Shown: piece after piece, positions 10,351 to 22,000 of the stretch | How positions within the stretch are numbered: the first letter of the stretch is position 1 | Layout of the letters: each line of letters opens with the position of its first letter | NCBI GenBank assembly: GCA_950097015.1 | Contig: CATNEN010000001.1 | Span: 19,534,501-19,598,500, forward strand | Source of the DNA: Macrostomum hystrix | Taxonomy: Eukaryota; Platyhelminthes; Macrostomidae | Length of the DNA: 64,000 bases | Direction of reading: 5' to 3' | Translations under genes and position numbers: made by a program | The notes under the pieces: generated by a model | Database searches by the model: none | What the model was told of the DNA's origin: nothing | What the model saw: the letters and a program-made list of their open reading frames with translations, nothing else

Positions 10351-10539
10351 TATCATAATCATCACTAACTATTATTATATTATTTATCGAATGCACAACT
10401 GTCGCACACTTCAACCGGCAAATACGAGAAATAAGAACAAAATAAAGTGCTTCAACTGCAGGAGACACAACAGACGAACTCACAAAAGCTAAATGATTTC
10501 AGACGAGTCTATTATTAGATTATCGACACATCAATCCGA

Positions 10540-12352
10540 TCAATCATTAGAAGGCTTGGCCCATTCCACTTTGAGGATAAGGTGACCGTAGCCGAAGCCG
10601 GAGACGCCAATAATGGCCTTCTGGGCGTCCTCCTTCTTCTGGTAGGTGATGAAAGCGAAGCCCTTGCTAGCCATCGTCTGCTTGTCCTTGGCCAGGAAGA
10701 TGCGGTGAATCTTGCCAAACGGATTGAACAGGTTGCCCAGATCCTCCTCGGTGGTGTCCTCCGGCAGGTTGGTGACTCGGATGGTCGGCTGGTCCTCTCG
10801 CCGCTTGTCCATGCCGCCGGGACTCCCAGGCGAGGCGGTGCCAGCTGCGGCCTGCCTCAGGCCTGGCGGGATGTACTTGCCGCCGGCCTCCTTGCCAACC
10901 ATCGGGGTGACCTGGCTGGTGGAGTCGCGGCCTGTGGTGGCCGGACCCGCGCTGGACTGGGGCGTGATCTGGGTGCGAACATTGTTGGGATGTTGGAGTT
11001 GCGCTAAAGCGAATAGGAATCGCAGCCAGCGAAGACACGCAGCCAGCGAAGAGGCAATTCTGCCCATTCCGCTGACTCCTGGGCACACACGCACACAGGT
11101 GTGTACATCTGCCCTGACTTTCACATTGTCAGGCAGTGTACACTCTCACTGTGCCTTGGAGGTTGGCCCTCGAGGGCGTAAACTGCACGACAAGCACCCA
11201 AGCCTTCTCTCCGCGTCTGCGCCCGAAATGAATGTGGCCTCGCCACGGAATCGAGCTATAAATCAAGACAGACTACGCACCTGCTTATCAGCGTCCAGAG
11301 TGTCCTGCTTGTCCTTAAACGGACACCTGGTAGTGAAGTGCGGCCCGCGACAAATCCTACAGGTGGCGATGTTTTTGGGCATCTTGTTGACCAACTCGTC
11401 GGCCTGCTTCTCGGCTTCGTCCTCAGGGCGGCCGCTAACAAACTGCAGGAACACCTCCTCGGCCGGGTAGGTGTTGGCCGAGTTTGGCCCGGGACCGTCC
11501 GATTCGGCGGCGCCGAACTTTTTCCACTCTTTGCGACGGGCGATGCTTTTGCTGAGTTTGCGCACCTCCACCTGGAGCTCCGAGATCACCTGAGAATGAC
11601 GGACGGCGATGCAAACGCGATGTTATTAATCAGTCATTAATCAAGTTTTGAAATAAAAACAAAAGTTCACGTTTATATGTGAACGACTTTCTGTGATGAT
11701 AAGGATTCTCCATTTGGTTCTCACGTTCGGTAGTTCTGTCTTAGGTTCGGTATTGGGATTTTTATATTCGGATTTGGGATTCTTAGATAAATATTTGGGA
11801 TGTTTAGATTCGGATTTGGGATTCTAAGATAAATATTCGGGATTCTTAGATTAGGATTTCGGATTCGTAGATAAGTTATAGGGGTTTTTTAATTAGGTTG
11901 TGGGATTCTTAGAAAAGGGTTTGGGATTCTTAGATTAGGATTTGTTATTATTAGATTAGTATTTAGGATTCTTTGATTTGGTATTGGGATTTTTAGATTC
12001 AATATTGGGATTCTTAGATTTGGTATTGGGATTTTTAGATTCAATATTGGGATTCTTAGATAAGGATTTAAAGATTTAAGATTCTTTGATTCTGCTAAAA
12101 ATTATTGAATTATGGATTGGGACTTTTGATTCGAGATGAAGATATTTAGTAACCAACTAATGGTCCTAACAATTTTACGAAAAATTGGTGCATAAAAAAA
12201 CAATGATTCACCTTAAATAGATTGCCATCTTCATCGCGCTGGTAGCTGATCTCACGTTTAATACCTTTCTCTTTATCATAATCAATGACAGGTGCTGGCA
12301 GCTTATATTGCACCTGCTCAGCCTCCTCCATCTCTTTGGCCCAGTCAGACAT
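10540..12352 (-). CDS. EIF3G: Eukaryotic translation initiation factor 3 subunit G, 3 exons
   Basis: Exons on the minus strand: 12212-12352, 11281-11589 and 10540-10968, all in phase 0, giving 292 aa. The N-terminus starts MSDWAKEMEEAE and has the linker YQRDEDGNLFK. Exon 2 carries KSIARRKEWKKFG and a CCHC-like zinc knuckle, CRICRGPHFTTRCP (about residues 133-146). Exon 3 has GGKYIPPGLR and a C-terminal RRM: RNP2 IRVTNLPED, RNP1 KGFAFITY, ending GYGHLILKVEWAKPSND. This is the standard eIF3g plan, in which the factor bridges eIF3 to the 40S subunit and mRNA during scanning and reinitiation. Length is slightly below the human protein (320 aa). Intron 1 (622 bp) holds a degenerate minisatellite; intron 2 (312 bp) is mostly a SINE. 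Orthology is secure. Confidence 0.95.
11018..11258 (-). mobile_element. SINE copy 5, filling eIF3g intron 2
   Basis: The minus strand shows the B-box side of the head (CTCGATTCCGTGGCGAGG), the GGAGAGAAGGC and CTCGAGGGCC blocks, CACTGCCTGACAATGTGAAA and GTGTGTGCCCAGGAGTCAGC. The A-box part and the distal 3' end are missing or rearranged; the AGCCAGCGAAG motif is doubled at 11030-11050. The element covers about three quarters of the 312-bp intron and lies within about 50 bp of the exon 3 acceptor. Confidence 0.85.
11735..12075. repeat. Degenerate minisatellite in eIF3g intron 1
   Basis: Units of roughly 20 bp built on TTGGGATTCTTAGAT, with variable insertions (ATTGGGATTTTTAGATTCAA), repeat about 15-18 times with many substitutions. 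It is non-coding. Confidence 0.75.
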
Positions 12353-12611
12353 TGTTGATGATTTTGGTCAACCCTGGTTGGTTTTAACAAGCTGTAAATT
12401 TAAATTAAAAAAAATGCCTGATACATTTTATTTATTAAAATGTGGATTTGCTGTTACAAGTCATAATTATTTTAAAATACATAGCAAAGTAATTTGTTGA
12501 AAAAAATTAAGCCCTAAAAATGTGTCACAAACATGACAAAGCCTGATAGATGCTATTGGTCTATTACAGAATAGAATGACTTGCTATGCATGACAGAAAA
12601 TAAAGTAGCAA

Positions 12612-13858
12612 TCTATATATATAAAAGTGAAAACTCTGTCTGTCTGTCTGTCTGTCTGTGTGCAACCTTTTGTCTTTATAGACGCCGAAACCGCTCAACC
12701 AAATCGCACCAAACTTTGCACATACCTAAAACCACCTACGCTGAGTGCAATAGGCTACTCAAATTCCCGAAAAATCATTTCCTTCCTGCTCAAAAGTGCA
12801 AAAAACTGCTCAAAAATCGTCAAAAAATCACTCAATTCGACATATCGTCGCCCCACTTTGTCAGATTTTCTCCAAATTTGATCCACTTACACTTTACATG
12901 TTTTCCAACAATGCTGTCAATTTTGAACATCTCTACTCAATCCAGAGCAAAGCTGCATCATCTCAAAGTGAGTCACTTTTTGTTTTTCGAGGACAGCCAC
13001 CCCAACTCCCCTCCGCCACTCTGCGGGCCAAATTTTATTACAGCCACCCCCTCCCTTCCCCGGGCGCCGAAGCCCCAGACTGTACATTGTATTTCAAGCC
13101 GTGAATGTACACAGCCCAAACCCCTAGACTGTCTACTGGCCCCCAAGCAGCACTGAGACTGAGTGCGGTGAGTGCGGTGGCGTCCCAGTGCGCAGGGCTC
13201 TCCGGTCGATATTTCTCTCCAGCCAGCCTGGAAGAGAGAGGCTGGCGTTTACTGGCTGTCAGAGAGGGCAATTCTGTGTCCTAGAAATGATGCCGCCAAC
13301 TACCAACTGCTTCAGGAGTTGCCAGGTGCAGTTTTCACCTACAAGTCAATTGATACAACGTTGACTGATGACACCGCTGTGGAGTATCCTGTTGAGTTTC
13401 TGAACTCTCTAGATCCTCCTGGAACTCCATCGCACAACTTGCAGCTGAAAGTTGGGGCACCAATTATGCTCCTCCGCAACCTGAATGCGCCAAGGCTGTG
13501 TAACGGCACCAGACTGATAGTCAGGCGGCTCTTCCCACACGTGATTGAGGCCACGATAAAGACTGGATCTGGCAGAGGAGAGTCTGTGTTCGTTCCCCGG
13601 ATTCCAATTATCCCCACGGACCTGCCATTTCAGTTCAAGCGACTGCAGTTCCCTGTGAGAGTGTGCTTTGCGATGACTATTAACAAGGCTCAGGGACAGT
13701 CGCTGAAGGTGGCTGGCATCAACCTGGAGACTCCTTGCTTCTCGCATGGGCAGCTTTATGTCGCCTGCTCCCGTGTTGGAACTCCAGCTGGCCTATTCAT
13801 TTTCGCACCAAGGGGAAGAACGAAGAATGTGGTGTATCCCCAGGCCTTGAGGTGACTC
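12612..13858 (+). mobile_element. Internally deleted Helitron with 5' terminus and helicase C-terminus
   Basis: The left end TCTATATATATAAAAGTG, preceded by A and followed by a (TCTG)n run, is a typical Helitron 5' terminus. The sequence AAACCGCTCAACCAAATC, then CACCAAACTTTGCACA also recurs in Helitron ends. From about 13250 to 13855 an open frame encodes the end of the Pif1-like Helitron helicase: RAILCPRNDAANYQLLQELPG, LKVGAPIMLLRNLN, then the motif V-like FAMTINKAQGQSL and the motif VI-like YVACSRVGTPAGLF, with a stop at 13855. The Rep nuclease domain and helicase motifs I-III are absent, so the copy cannot be autonomous. The 3' hairpin and CTRR terminus were not found. Confidence 0.82.
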
Positions 13859-14007
13859 GCAAGCAATTAATAGAAAAGTAGTCACGAATTGACCTTGACC
13901 TGTCTAACTCTGAACTCTGAAACAGTTTAATTTTGTTTCTTTGACATTGTTATTGTTATGCCATGGCTATTTTCCTTATGTATACGCGTGTACATGCATA
14001 CTGTATA

Positions 14008-14279
14008 CAGAGGCAGATTTAGGGGGGGCGGGGGGGCAGTCGCCCCCCTAAATTTTAATCATGGGAATTAGATGCCCCCACCAGGGGCGCCAGTCGCAGC
14101 ACTGGCGCCCCTTTTCGGCCGCTGGCGCCCCTTTTTCAGCCGCTGGCTCCCGTTTTTCAGCCGCTGGCGCCCTTTCTTGGCTCCTGGCGCCCTTTTTCGG
14201 CCGCTGGCACCCCCTCTGTGATTCTCATGGCGCTCCCCTGACAGACCGCCCCAAAACAAAATTCCTGGATCTGCCACTG
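14008..14279. mobile_element. Complete hAT-type MITE with 8-bp target-site duplication
   Basis: The element begins CAGAGGCAGATTTAGG and ends CCTGGATCTGCCACTG, whose complement is CAGTGGCAGATCCAGG. These TIRs match the hAT terminal style. It is flanked on both sides by the perfect 8-bp direct repeat ACTGTATA (14000-14007 and 14280-14287), the target duplication length of hAT. The 272-bp interior has GGGGGGCG-type sequence next to the TIR and about six copies of a unit of about 22 bp around CCGCTGGCGCCCTTTTT. No coding capacity. Confidence 0.9.
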
Positions 14280-14287
14280 ACTGTATA

Positions 14288-15344
14288 GAGGAGTGGCTAA
14301 GAGACATGTTTCTAAAGAAGTAATCAAGAGGGGGCTTTTTGGACAAACTTTTCACTTATTTTTTACTTAAAACGCCCTTAAACAAACTCTTCACTTTTCA
14401 TTAATGCAGTAAATAAATAAATGGTGACCTTCACTATAAAGTTAATACAGAGACGTGAATTGCTTACTGCTTTGCTTTAGATTTCTGCCCCAAAAACAAC
14501 GGGCAAAAAAAGCTAGTAACACTATAAAACATAAAAAACTGTGTAACATTTAACAGTTCTATCTGTCAAACTAATTTTAACAACTTTGCATGCCAAAACA
14601 AAAAATACTTGGTTAGTAATAATAACACCACAAACTTATGTAAAATATCTTGTTGAAACTAGAAAAACTAAAAATAAAACTGTTGTTCAATGTTCTAGAA
14701 ACTTTTGCTATCTTTAGTTTAATTTTTATATAGCAAAAATACTTTTTACTGATAATTTTGTATCCCAATAAAATTTTACATTGAATTTTATGTAGAATAT
14801 AATATACTAAAACATTTTTATTTTCCTTTAGTGGAATCTCCTGGATACATGTTTCTCTAATGTACCCCCTTTACGCATTTCAGATGTCTTTTGCAATTGA
14901 CTGTAAATAGTAAATTGATGTCTATGCAACGTCTATTTGTTAAGCCATGGAATAGGTATGGCTTTGCCACTTCTTTAAAGCCAAAAGAGTTTTATAAACA
15001 AATAAACACGTCTTGTCAGAATAGTAATCCTATTCAATGTAAAATCTAAACATTAATACTTTAATACTGAGTGTTAATAGATAGAAGACATATATATTCC
15101 ATAGTATAGATAACGAAAAATGAACTATATGCTTTTGGAATTTTTTAAATCCATTAAAAAATAAAAAAGTTATTGCAATTTTTTTGTTTTCCAAGTCAAA
15201 TCTATCCAGTCATCTAGATCACAGACCCTTATAGGAAAAATACATTACAAAAACAACTAAAATGTTGATCAAAAAATGGTTACAACTTTTTTATTACTTG
15301 ACCAATTTTGATGAGTGAGGTGTCTTTTAACTCAGACAAACAAG
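14288..15344. other. AT-rich intergenic stretch, nothing recognised
   Basis: Strongly AT-rich. No open frame with coding character, no array and no terminal repeats were identified. Confidence 0.5.
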
Positions 15345-15965
15345 ATATGGGCAATGTTGAGGTTTCTTCGCGATATTATTTTTCAAATGGATTTGAATTC
15401 GCGTATCCACAGAGATGATTAATATGACGTAATAGAAGGATCCCTTCCAGATTTAATGTTGGTGGCGGCATTGGCGGCAGTCCCAGGCATAGCCATCCAT
15501 CCAGTCATTGCCTTGACGACGCTATAAATGCATGTCGATGGCATAGCAACCACAGTTTGCCGAGTTGGCTAGGAGGTGGTATCTTGTCAAGCCACTGGAT
15601 GCAGCTCCAGGTGTCCTGGGTTGCCGTCACCATATCGCGAATGGTAAAGTCGGACATCATCAGATCCAATAGCTCCGCAGAATTCCTAAGTTGAGCTGGT
15701 GGCATTATCCATGATGGTGCCGCAGGTTGACCAGCCATTATCTGTATGCAGTCAAAAAGATTCTTAATCGCTAAAAAAGTAGATGAAGGCTGAAAAAATA
15801 TGTCCCTCCCTTATATACTAAAAGCTCACTCAGCCACATCAGCTTCATTCTATGGCACTTGCCACGTCATATTAAACATCTCTGTGGACGCACAAATTCA
15901 AATCCATTTGAAAAATAATATCGCGAAAGAAACCTCAACATTGCCAAGATATGTAACACTAGAAA
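15345..15965 (-). mobile_element. Long-TIR DNA transposon remnant with ISXO2/Merlin-like transposase fragment
   Basis: About 95-105 bp at the left (15345-15440) is repeated in inverted orientation at the right (about 15860-15965). Shared strings include GGCAATGTTGAGGTTTCTT, TTTTTCAAATGGATTTGAAT and TCCACAGAGATG. On the minus strand between them, 15738 to about 15435 encodes MAGQPAAPSW, then NSAELLDLMMSDFTIRDMV and DTWSCIQWL. After a one-base frameshift and two stops it continues as NDWMDGYAWDCRQCRHQH and WKGSFYY. The DGYAWxCxxC...KGSFF pattern is the N-terminal zinc-ribbon region of ISXO2/IS1595-like transposases, as in eukaryotic Merlin elements. The DDE catalytic core is missing. It is a deletion derivative; an 8-9 bp target duplication was not recognised. 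Confidence 0.68.
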
Positions 15966-18396
15966 ACCAAAAATATGGATTTTTAATTTCTCACTTATTA
16001 GAAGTTATTTAATCACTTTATCACTTATTATTCCCCCTAACTATACTACAAGAGCTAGGCCTATTCTATTGAACTGAACATTTGGATGCCCTGTCAAACA
16101 CACTAGGCCCTAGGCAAACTTTGATCTGATCATAGGTAGGCTACCCAGGTGCCAAGAACCTATTTGTTTTTGCAATTGTGTGCTTTACAGTTCTGTCTAA
16201 AAAAGCTAGCTAGTGTGCTAATAGACACCCCTTAGGACAGGTATCTGAGGTATATAGGATACTATCTGCAATGACCTCTATTAGCTAGGCCTAGGCTACT
16301 AGATCCAAAAGGTTGACGGTCATTTCGTCTGCCGCCTTTTTGTCTGCCAATATACGATATAGTCGTTTCGTCTGCCAATATATATAATATATAACTCGGA
16401 ATAACTAATTATGTCATCAAGCTTTGCATGGAAGTGTAATGTAAATGTCTTATTAATTATAATTTATTATAATGCTAGGATTTTTCTGAAAGTTCTGGAG
16501 CTAATATGTTGCATAGGCCCTATAAATACACAAAGCCAGAAGCAAATATCTCGAACTGTTTAGTTTACTTCCAACTTTCTTTTTTCCGTGTATGTAAACT
16601 CATATGCAATTTATTCACGAATACAAGTAGCTTAAATGCACAAAGTGTAAAATATAAGGAGCAATCGAAATTGTAGGCACAGAAAATGTAAATTCATATG
16701 CAATTTATTCACGAATACAAGTATAGCATAATTATTATATAAAGTATTATATAGGTTAGTTAGGTTTCATAGAAAATGAAGAAAAACAAAATGTATCAAT
16801 ATAAATAAGAAAACATACTTAAAACTTGCTTAGGGCCTATACCAATTTATTTTAATTCCCTACATAAAAAATAGGGATCCAGAGTCCAATACTAGGCCTA
16901 GCTCCAATGGGGTTTATCTACAACATGCACCAATCAGTGAGATGTTGATAGAAAAAATGCATTAATTGTTTTAGGGTTTTTTTATCTAAAAAATTTTTAT
17001 CTAAAAAACAAACCATTGTCTTAGCTTATGAATATAGTGAACACCTACTGCCTTTCGCACGGGCAATTTTCCTAGCTAGACAGAGAATCCAAATAGGCCT
17101 ACCAAATATTTGTTCCGTCTTCTCTTCTTTACAACTCTTGAAAGGAAATAGTAAGGAACTTAATATTAAGGAACTTAATAGGAAGGTAATCCAGAATGCT
17201 TTAAAAATATTCAGGTTGCTGTGCTTTTGGCATACCTAGGCCTAGGCCTAATGTGCATACAATAGGTGTATGTCTGACTCTCTTTATAGTAAGCAATACG
17301 TTGGTTAAACCAGACACATATATCATTAATGTTAGTTTTTTTAGAGAAACAATCATCAAGCCAGCAATTATCGGTCACTTAATTGATTACTTAATAGTAC
17401 GGAAGTTTTGTTTTGAAATTGTATTTTTGCTATGTACAATTAAATCGACGAACCACGTATAATTTGTAATTTTATTCAAACGTAACAAATTTGGTTTTAT
17501 ATGTTTTCGCACAAAATATTTGACGTGATGAATAAAATTCAAAAGCACTTTTTAATTTCCCCCCTTGTATTTTTATTATCTGTCTCGGCTCTAAGTATAT
17601 TTTTTCGCTCGTCACGATATTAGGCTAATAGTTGTGTCGCAGTTCAAAAACTTGAAAAACTAAATATATAGTATGCAAGTAATAAAAGCCGAAAAGTAAC
17701 TGTTGCGGCTAAGAAGCTGCTCATTTTGGAGTTTTATAAGTTCACAATTTTGAAACTTTGTGCATATACTTGTTCCAGAATTATAATGGTTCGTAGTGCG
17801 AAGCAATTACACGATAAAAAAATAGAGTTTAAAACCAAGTTATAATTAAAAATAAATATAAAAACATAGTGATCTGCATCAGAGACTTCTGTAAAAAAAT
17901 CTGGTTAAAAACTGTACACGTTTTCTCTTAACAGATTTTATTTTAGGATTAAGAATTCTTGCTGTGCCGTGCTGACGGTGCTATTGCGCCAAAGGAGCAG
18001 AGACAGTTAAAGTAGATGACGCTCGTAAGATGACTTTGTGAGCAGCAAAGTATATGATGAGCTTAGTACTGTTACTGCATATAAGTATAATAATATTTAG
18101 CAGATTGGCGAAATAGTAAAGATGATGGCACAAAATTGATTCTTTTTCAGGGGAACATAGGCGCCAGTCAGAGCTCCATAATTTACTGTGTCGATAAATT
18201 TGAAGTTTAAGGCTCGCATGTTCCTAATTATCTGTTATGATTGTTAGCGTCAGCACACTTTTGAGACGTATTGTGGCATTTTAGTGGCTTATTGGCACGG
18301 CAATTATATTGCATGTTGACCCGAATTTGTGTCCGTACGCGGAAACTACAAAATTTTAACGAGAATCATACACGATGCATGAGTTTTTCACTTGCT
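15966..18396. other. AT-rich intergenic stretch with minor repeats
   Basis: No gene seen. At 16308-16380 the motif TTTCGTCTGCC(A/G) occurs repeatedly, in the style of short transposon ends. A direct repeat of about 40 bp built around CATATGCAATTTATTCACGA sits at about 16593 and 16686. The remainder is low-GC sequence without structure that I can name. The end of this stretch contains the presumed 3' UTR of the protocadherin gene. Confidence 0.45.
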
Positions 18397-18572
18397 TTAC
18401 ACAAACGTGGTTTCAAAGTAGGTGCCCTTCAGAGAGCGTTCAACATTGGGCGATCCGTGTGATATACCGACCACAACGGCGCCCTCGTCTAGCAGGACCG
18501 CATTGGTCTGCGGGTTCTTCGTCGCTGGTCTGAGGGTCTGATAGGCACCCCAGCCACCGCCGGATGAGAGTA

Positions 18573-18610
<38 letters not shown>

Positions 18611-19032
18611 ACCAGGAGAGTTGGCCGGCCCACAACCCGCTGGTATCCCACAATGCGATGCTGATACGGTGGGGTTCGCATCGTCTGCTGGGAGCTCACG
18701 TCCTCACAGCTGTTTGTCATCAGCCCGGATGAGGAGGACAGCAAGTGCCGCCGCGCCACGGGTCCCGTAGCTGGTGCTCGCTGCTGCTGCTGCTGCTGCA
18801 GATGATTGCGCAACTGACGAGTCTGGCGAAGCGCCAGGGTGTGGGCCGGCCGGCAACGAGCTGACTGCTGCTGACCGAAGCCAACCCTGAGTCGCTCCTC
18901 GCACCAGACTTCGTAGCGTCTGGCATCTTCGTCATTGTCCTTGACTGCAGTCTCCTGCTGCTCATTGTCGTCAGTTTCCGAATCAGCTGTTTGGCCTTCG
19001 TTCACTCTGAGCGCACCGGCTGATGTGCGTCG
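18397..19032 (-). CDS. Protocadherin exon 3: polyglutamine-rich cytoplasmic tail with PDZ-binding end
   Basis: The acceptor TTTCAG precedes RRTSAGALRVNEG. The exon encodes an acidic patch (DSETDDNEQQE), ARRYEVWCEERLRVGF, two glutamine runs (six and twelve residues; the longer from a CAG/CTG tract at about 18574-18609) and the C-terminus GTYFETTFV followed by a stop. Pure triplet runs of this kind are usually length-polymorphic. It was assigned to the protocadherin by strand, phase and character; no internal homology proves it. Confidence 0.65.
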
Positions 19033-22000
19033 CTGAAATTAGAGTTAGATTTTTTTTCTTGAGATTAAGCCTTGTTTTAGCACAACGAAAATACATTCAC
19101 TACTTATGAGTAGCCTGAACAGTAATTAACCAGATTAATCTGGCATAATCCTTCAATGTAAAGCTCACGAGGCAAGGATAATTTATCTATAATGAAAACC
19201 AATTGTTGGTTTTATTTAATTTTCGATAAAAAAATCTAGCAGTAAAAATCAATATAGTTTTATTCAAACGGAATCCGCCGTTGCTCGGAGACGAGATGCC
19301 TTAGTAATCACATGCAGCATCGCAGCATCGTGATTGAGCAGTGAGAGGCTCATTTAGATTCATTCTCAGCAGCCAGAGAGTTAAAATAAGACAATGCGAT
19401 CAGCAAAAAATATTCTCGGGTTCTGCTCCGGAGAGCGGATGCCAACAATGCCTCCCTTGAAGCGAATATGCATTGATAATTGTCGGCAACTGTACTCTCA
19501 CAGTCAGCTTTATAAGGCATTATATCATAAAATGATATCAGAGATAAATGTCTAGCTCTCCAATGTTGGGATTCGGATAGGCTTAAGCTCCAAGCAGTTC
19601 GGAGTTTAAATATCCCACGAGAATATACGTAGAAGTAGGGCAATGCCAGAAATTAATCTGCCACTTTGCTTAGCCAGACAAATGAGTCCAAAATAGTTTC
19701 GCCTGATTACACTAGTCTCAAAGCTTTACTCTAAATAAAAAAATAATTTTCTGTATTCGGCTCGTAAGCACCGAACCAGAACATACAGAACATCGATAGG
19801 CTGATGAATGTCTTGGAGGCCTTCCAAATATGACTCATAGCTTCAAATATCCTATGTGGTTATAATGGGTTTATAGCCTAGGGTTCGAGAATCAGACATC
19901 AGACTCGTGACTTAAAGGTCGAAGGATCGATTCCCGATCTTGGGAAACTTAACATTAAACTTTTACCAGCATCAGTCGGCATAATTGAGGGGTTCATCCC
20001 CTTCCCAGGGGGGTTACCCGCCCTGTCACTCAAGGGGCGAGTGGCAGGGCGGGTAACGTGGTTTGCCTCTCGAACCAAGGTCCTGAGCTCGATTCCACGG
20101 CGAGGCCAATTTTATTTGTGGTGCAGCCGCGGAGAGAAGGCTTGAGGGCTTGTCGAGCAATTCACGCCCTCGAGGGCGAACCTCCAAGGCGCAGTGAGAT
20201 TTTACACTGCCTGACGATCAGAAAGTCAGGACAGATGTACACACCTGCGTGAGAGCGTGCCTGCGTACGGTATCTGTGTGGTGTGTGCTCAGGAGTCAGC
20301 GTATTGTACAGAATTCAGAATGTACAGAATGCATAAAATTTTAATTTATATATGGCAGGTGCAGGTCTGCCTTGTGATTTAAATAAACAAAGAAATTTTT
20401 TGAGAATGCTCAGCAATCGAAAGCTCAGAATGTCCATTAATTCTACCTGGATTTTTCAGCTGTAAATTCGCTAGGAAACCTAGTGATACGAAAATTGACT
20501 CACCGATAAAGCAGTACCCTCAAATCTTCGAATTGTTGCATGAAAAGGCGCATGTTGCCCCAGCTGCTGCTGTTGCTGCTGCTGCATCGTTAGTAGCTTG
20601 CTGGCTTGCTCCTGCAGCTCAAGAGGCGAGTTTGGACTGACATCTGCAAGGTGAGAGAGGGGCGGTGGCAGCACATTTACAATGAAGCAGGTGAGAAACT
20701 CTAAATCTCTAAATCTAAACACACAGACGCCATTTCTCTTTATATTTTTCTACTCTCTGATCCCTATCCACTCTCTGATCCCTATCTACTCTCTGATCCC
20801 TATCTACTCTCTGATCCCTATCTACTCTCTGATCCCTATCTACTCTCTCATCCCTATCTACTCTCTGATCCCTATCTACTCTCTGCTCCCTATCTACTCT
20901 CTGATCCCTATCTACTCTCTGATCCCTATCTACTCTCCGATCCCTATATACTCTCTGATCCCTATCTACTCTCTGATCCCTAACTACTCTCTGATCCCTA
21001 TATACTCTCTGATCCCTATCTACTCTCTGATCCCTATCTACTCTCTGATCCCTATCTACTCTCTGATCCCTATCTACTCTCTGATCCCTATCTACTCTCC
21101 GATCCCTATGCCTTTAAAAGCACTGATTTTTTTCTTTACTAAGCGTCATACTTGTCAGTTCCGTTGTTCCTTCCATTCTTTCTCGGAGATAGTCAAATAT
21201 ATTTTCTGAAATATGTTTAAACTATTCAACAGTTTATTGCATGGGTGAGTGAACAAGCTCCTTTTTCGATTCGTTAAGTAAGGCAGCAGCAGCAGGTCTG
21301 TTTACAAAAGCAAGTTGCAGCAATGACAAACGAGAGGCCCAATGGACCTAGCAGGGGGGCGGCCTCTGTGTCTTCGTGTTTTTCGCTTGTTTGAACCTGT
21401 AAGCAAGCTGCTTTCCATTGTGCTTTGTGTTGGCCTGTTATTTTCCCAATCCCTACAAGCTGGGCTCTAGTTATCCCAGAGCTGATTGTTTTGCCAGCTT
21501 TGACTACAGATATATTGATGAAGGCTTCGAAGGAACACAAAGAAACTTTTCATAGGATAAAAGAGAGCCGAGGAAGTAAGTATAAAGGGATAAAATTAAT
21601 CGAAGTGACCAAGTAGATGAGGAGTAGGTTGAAAGGTAGTGTGACTGTTGAGTAGATTAGAAGGTAGGTTCGAAGGTAGAGTATGATATTTGGGAGATTG
21701 GATGGTGGGTTGAAAACTAGAGTAGGAGATTGGGTAGATTAGAAGGTAGGTTGGAAGGCAAGGTGAATGCACACCAATATCTTCTAGCAAAAAACTGTTC
21801 AGACTTCAAAGTCCGGTCCCAAAAATCCCCTAGTTTTTCTCCCCCTCTCTTAAGCCCGGCCTCTTCAGCAGCAGCAGCAGCGGCAGCTGCGGCAGTGGCA
21901 GCAGATATCCGGGTAAACAAGAGGCCTTCCTAGCTCTTTATGGCAGTTTCTTGTCTGCATTTTACTTCATCAGCTGACGACAAACACGACAAAAATTCAC

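Noticed and set aside
10969-11124. N-terminal extension of the eIF3g RRM exon
   Set aside because: Also SINE-derived; phase and homology place the acceptor at 10968.
12581-13156. 191-codon plus-strand frame
   Set aside because: It crosses the Helitron 5' terminus and (TCTG)n run; no similarity to Rep or helicase.
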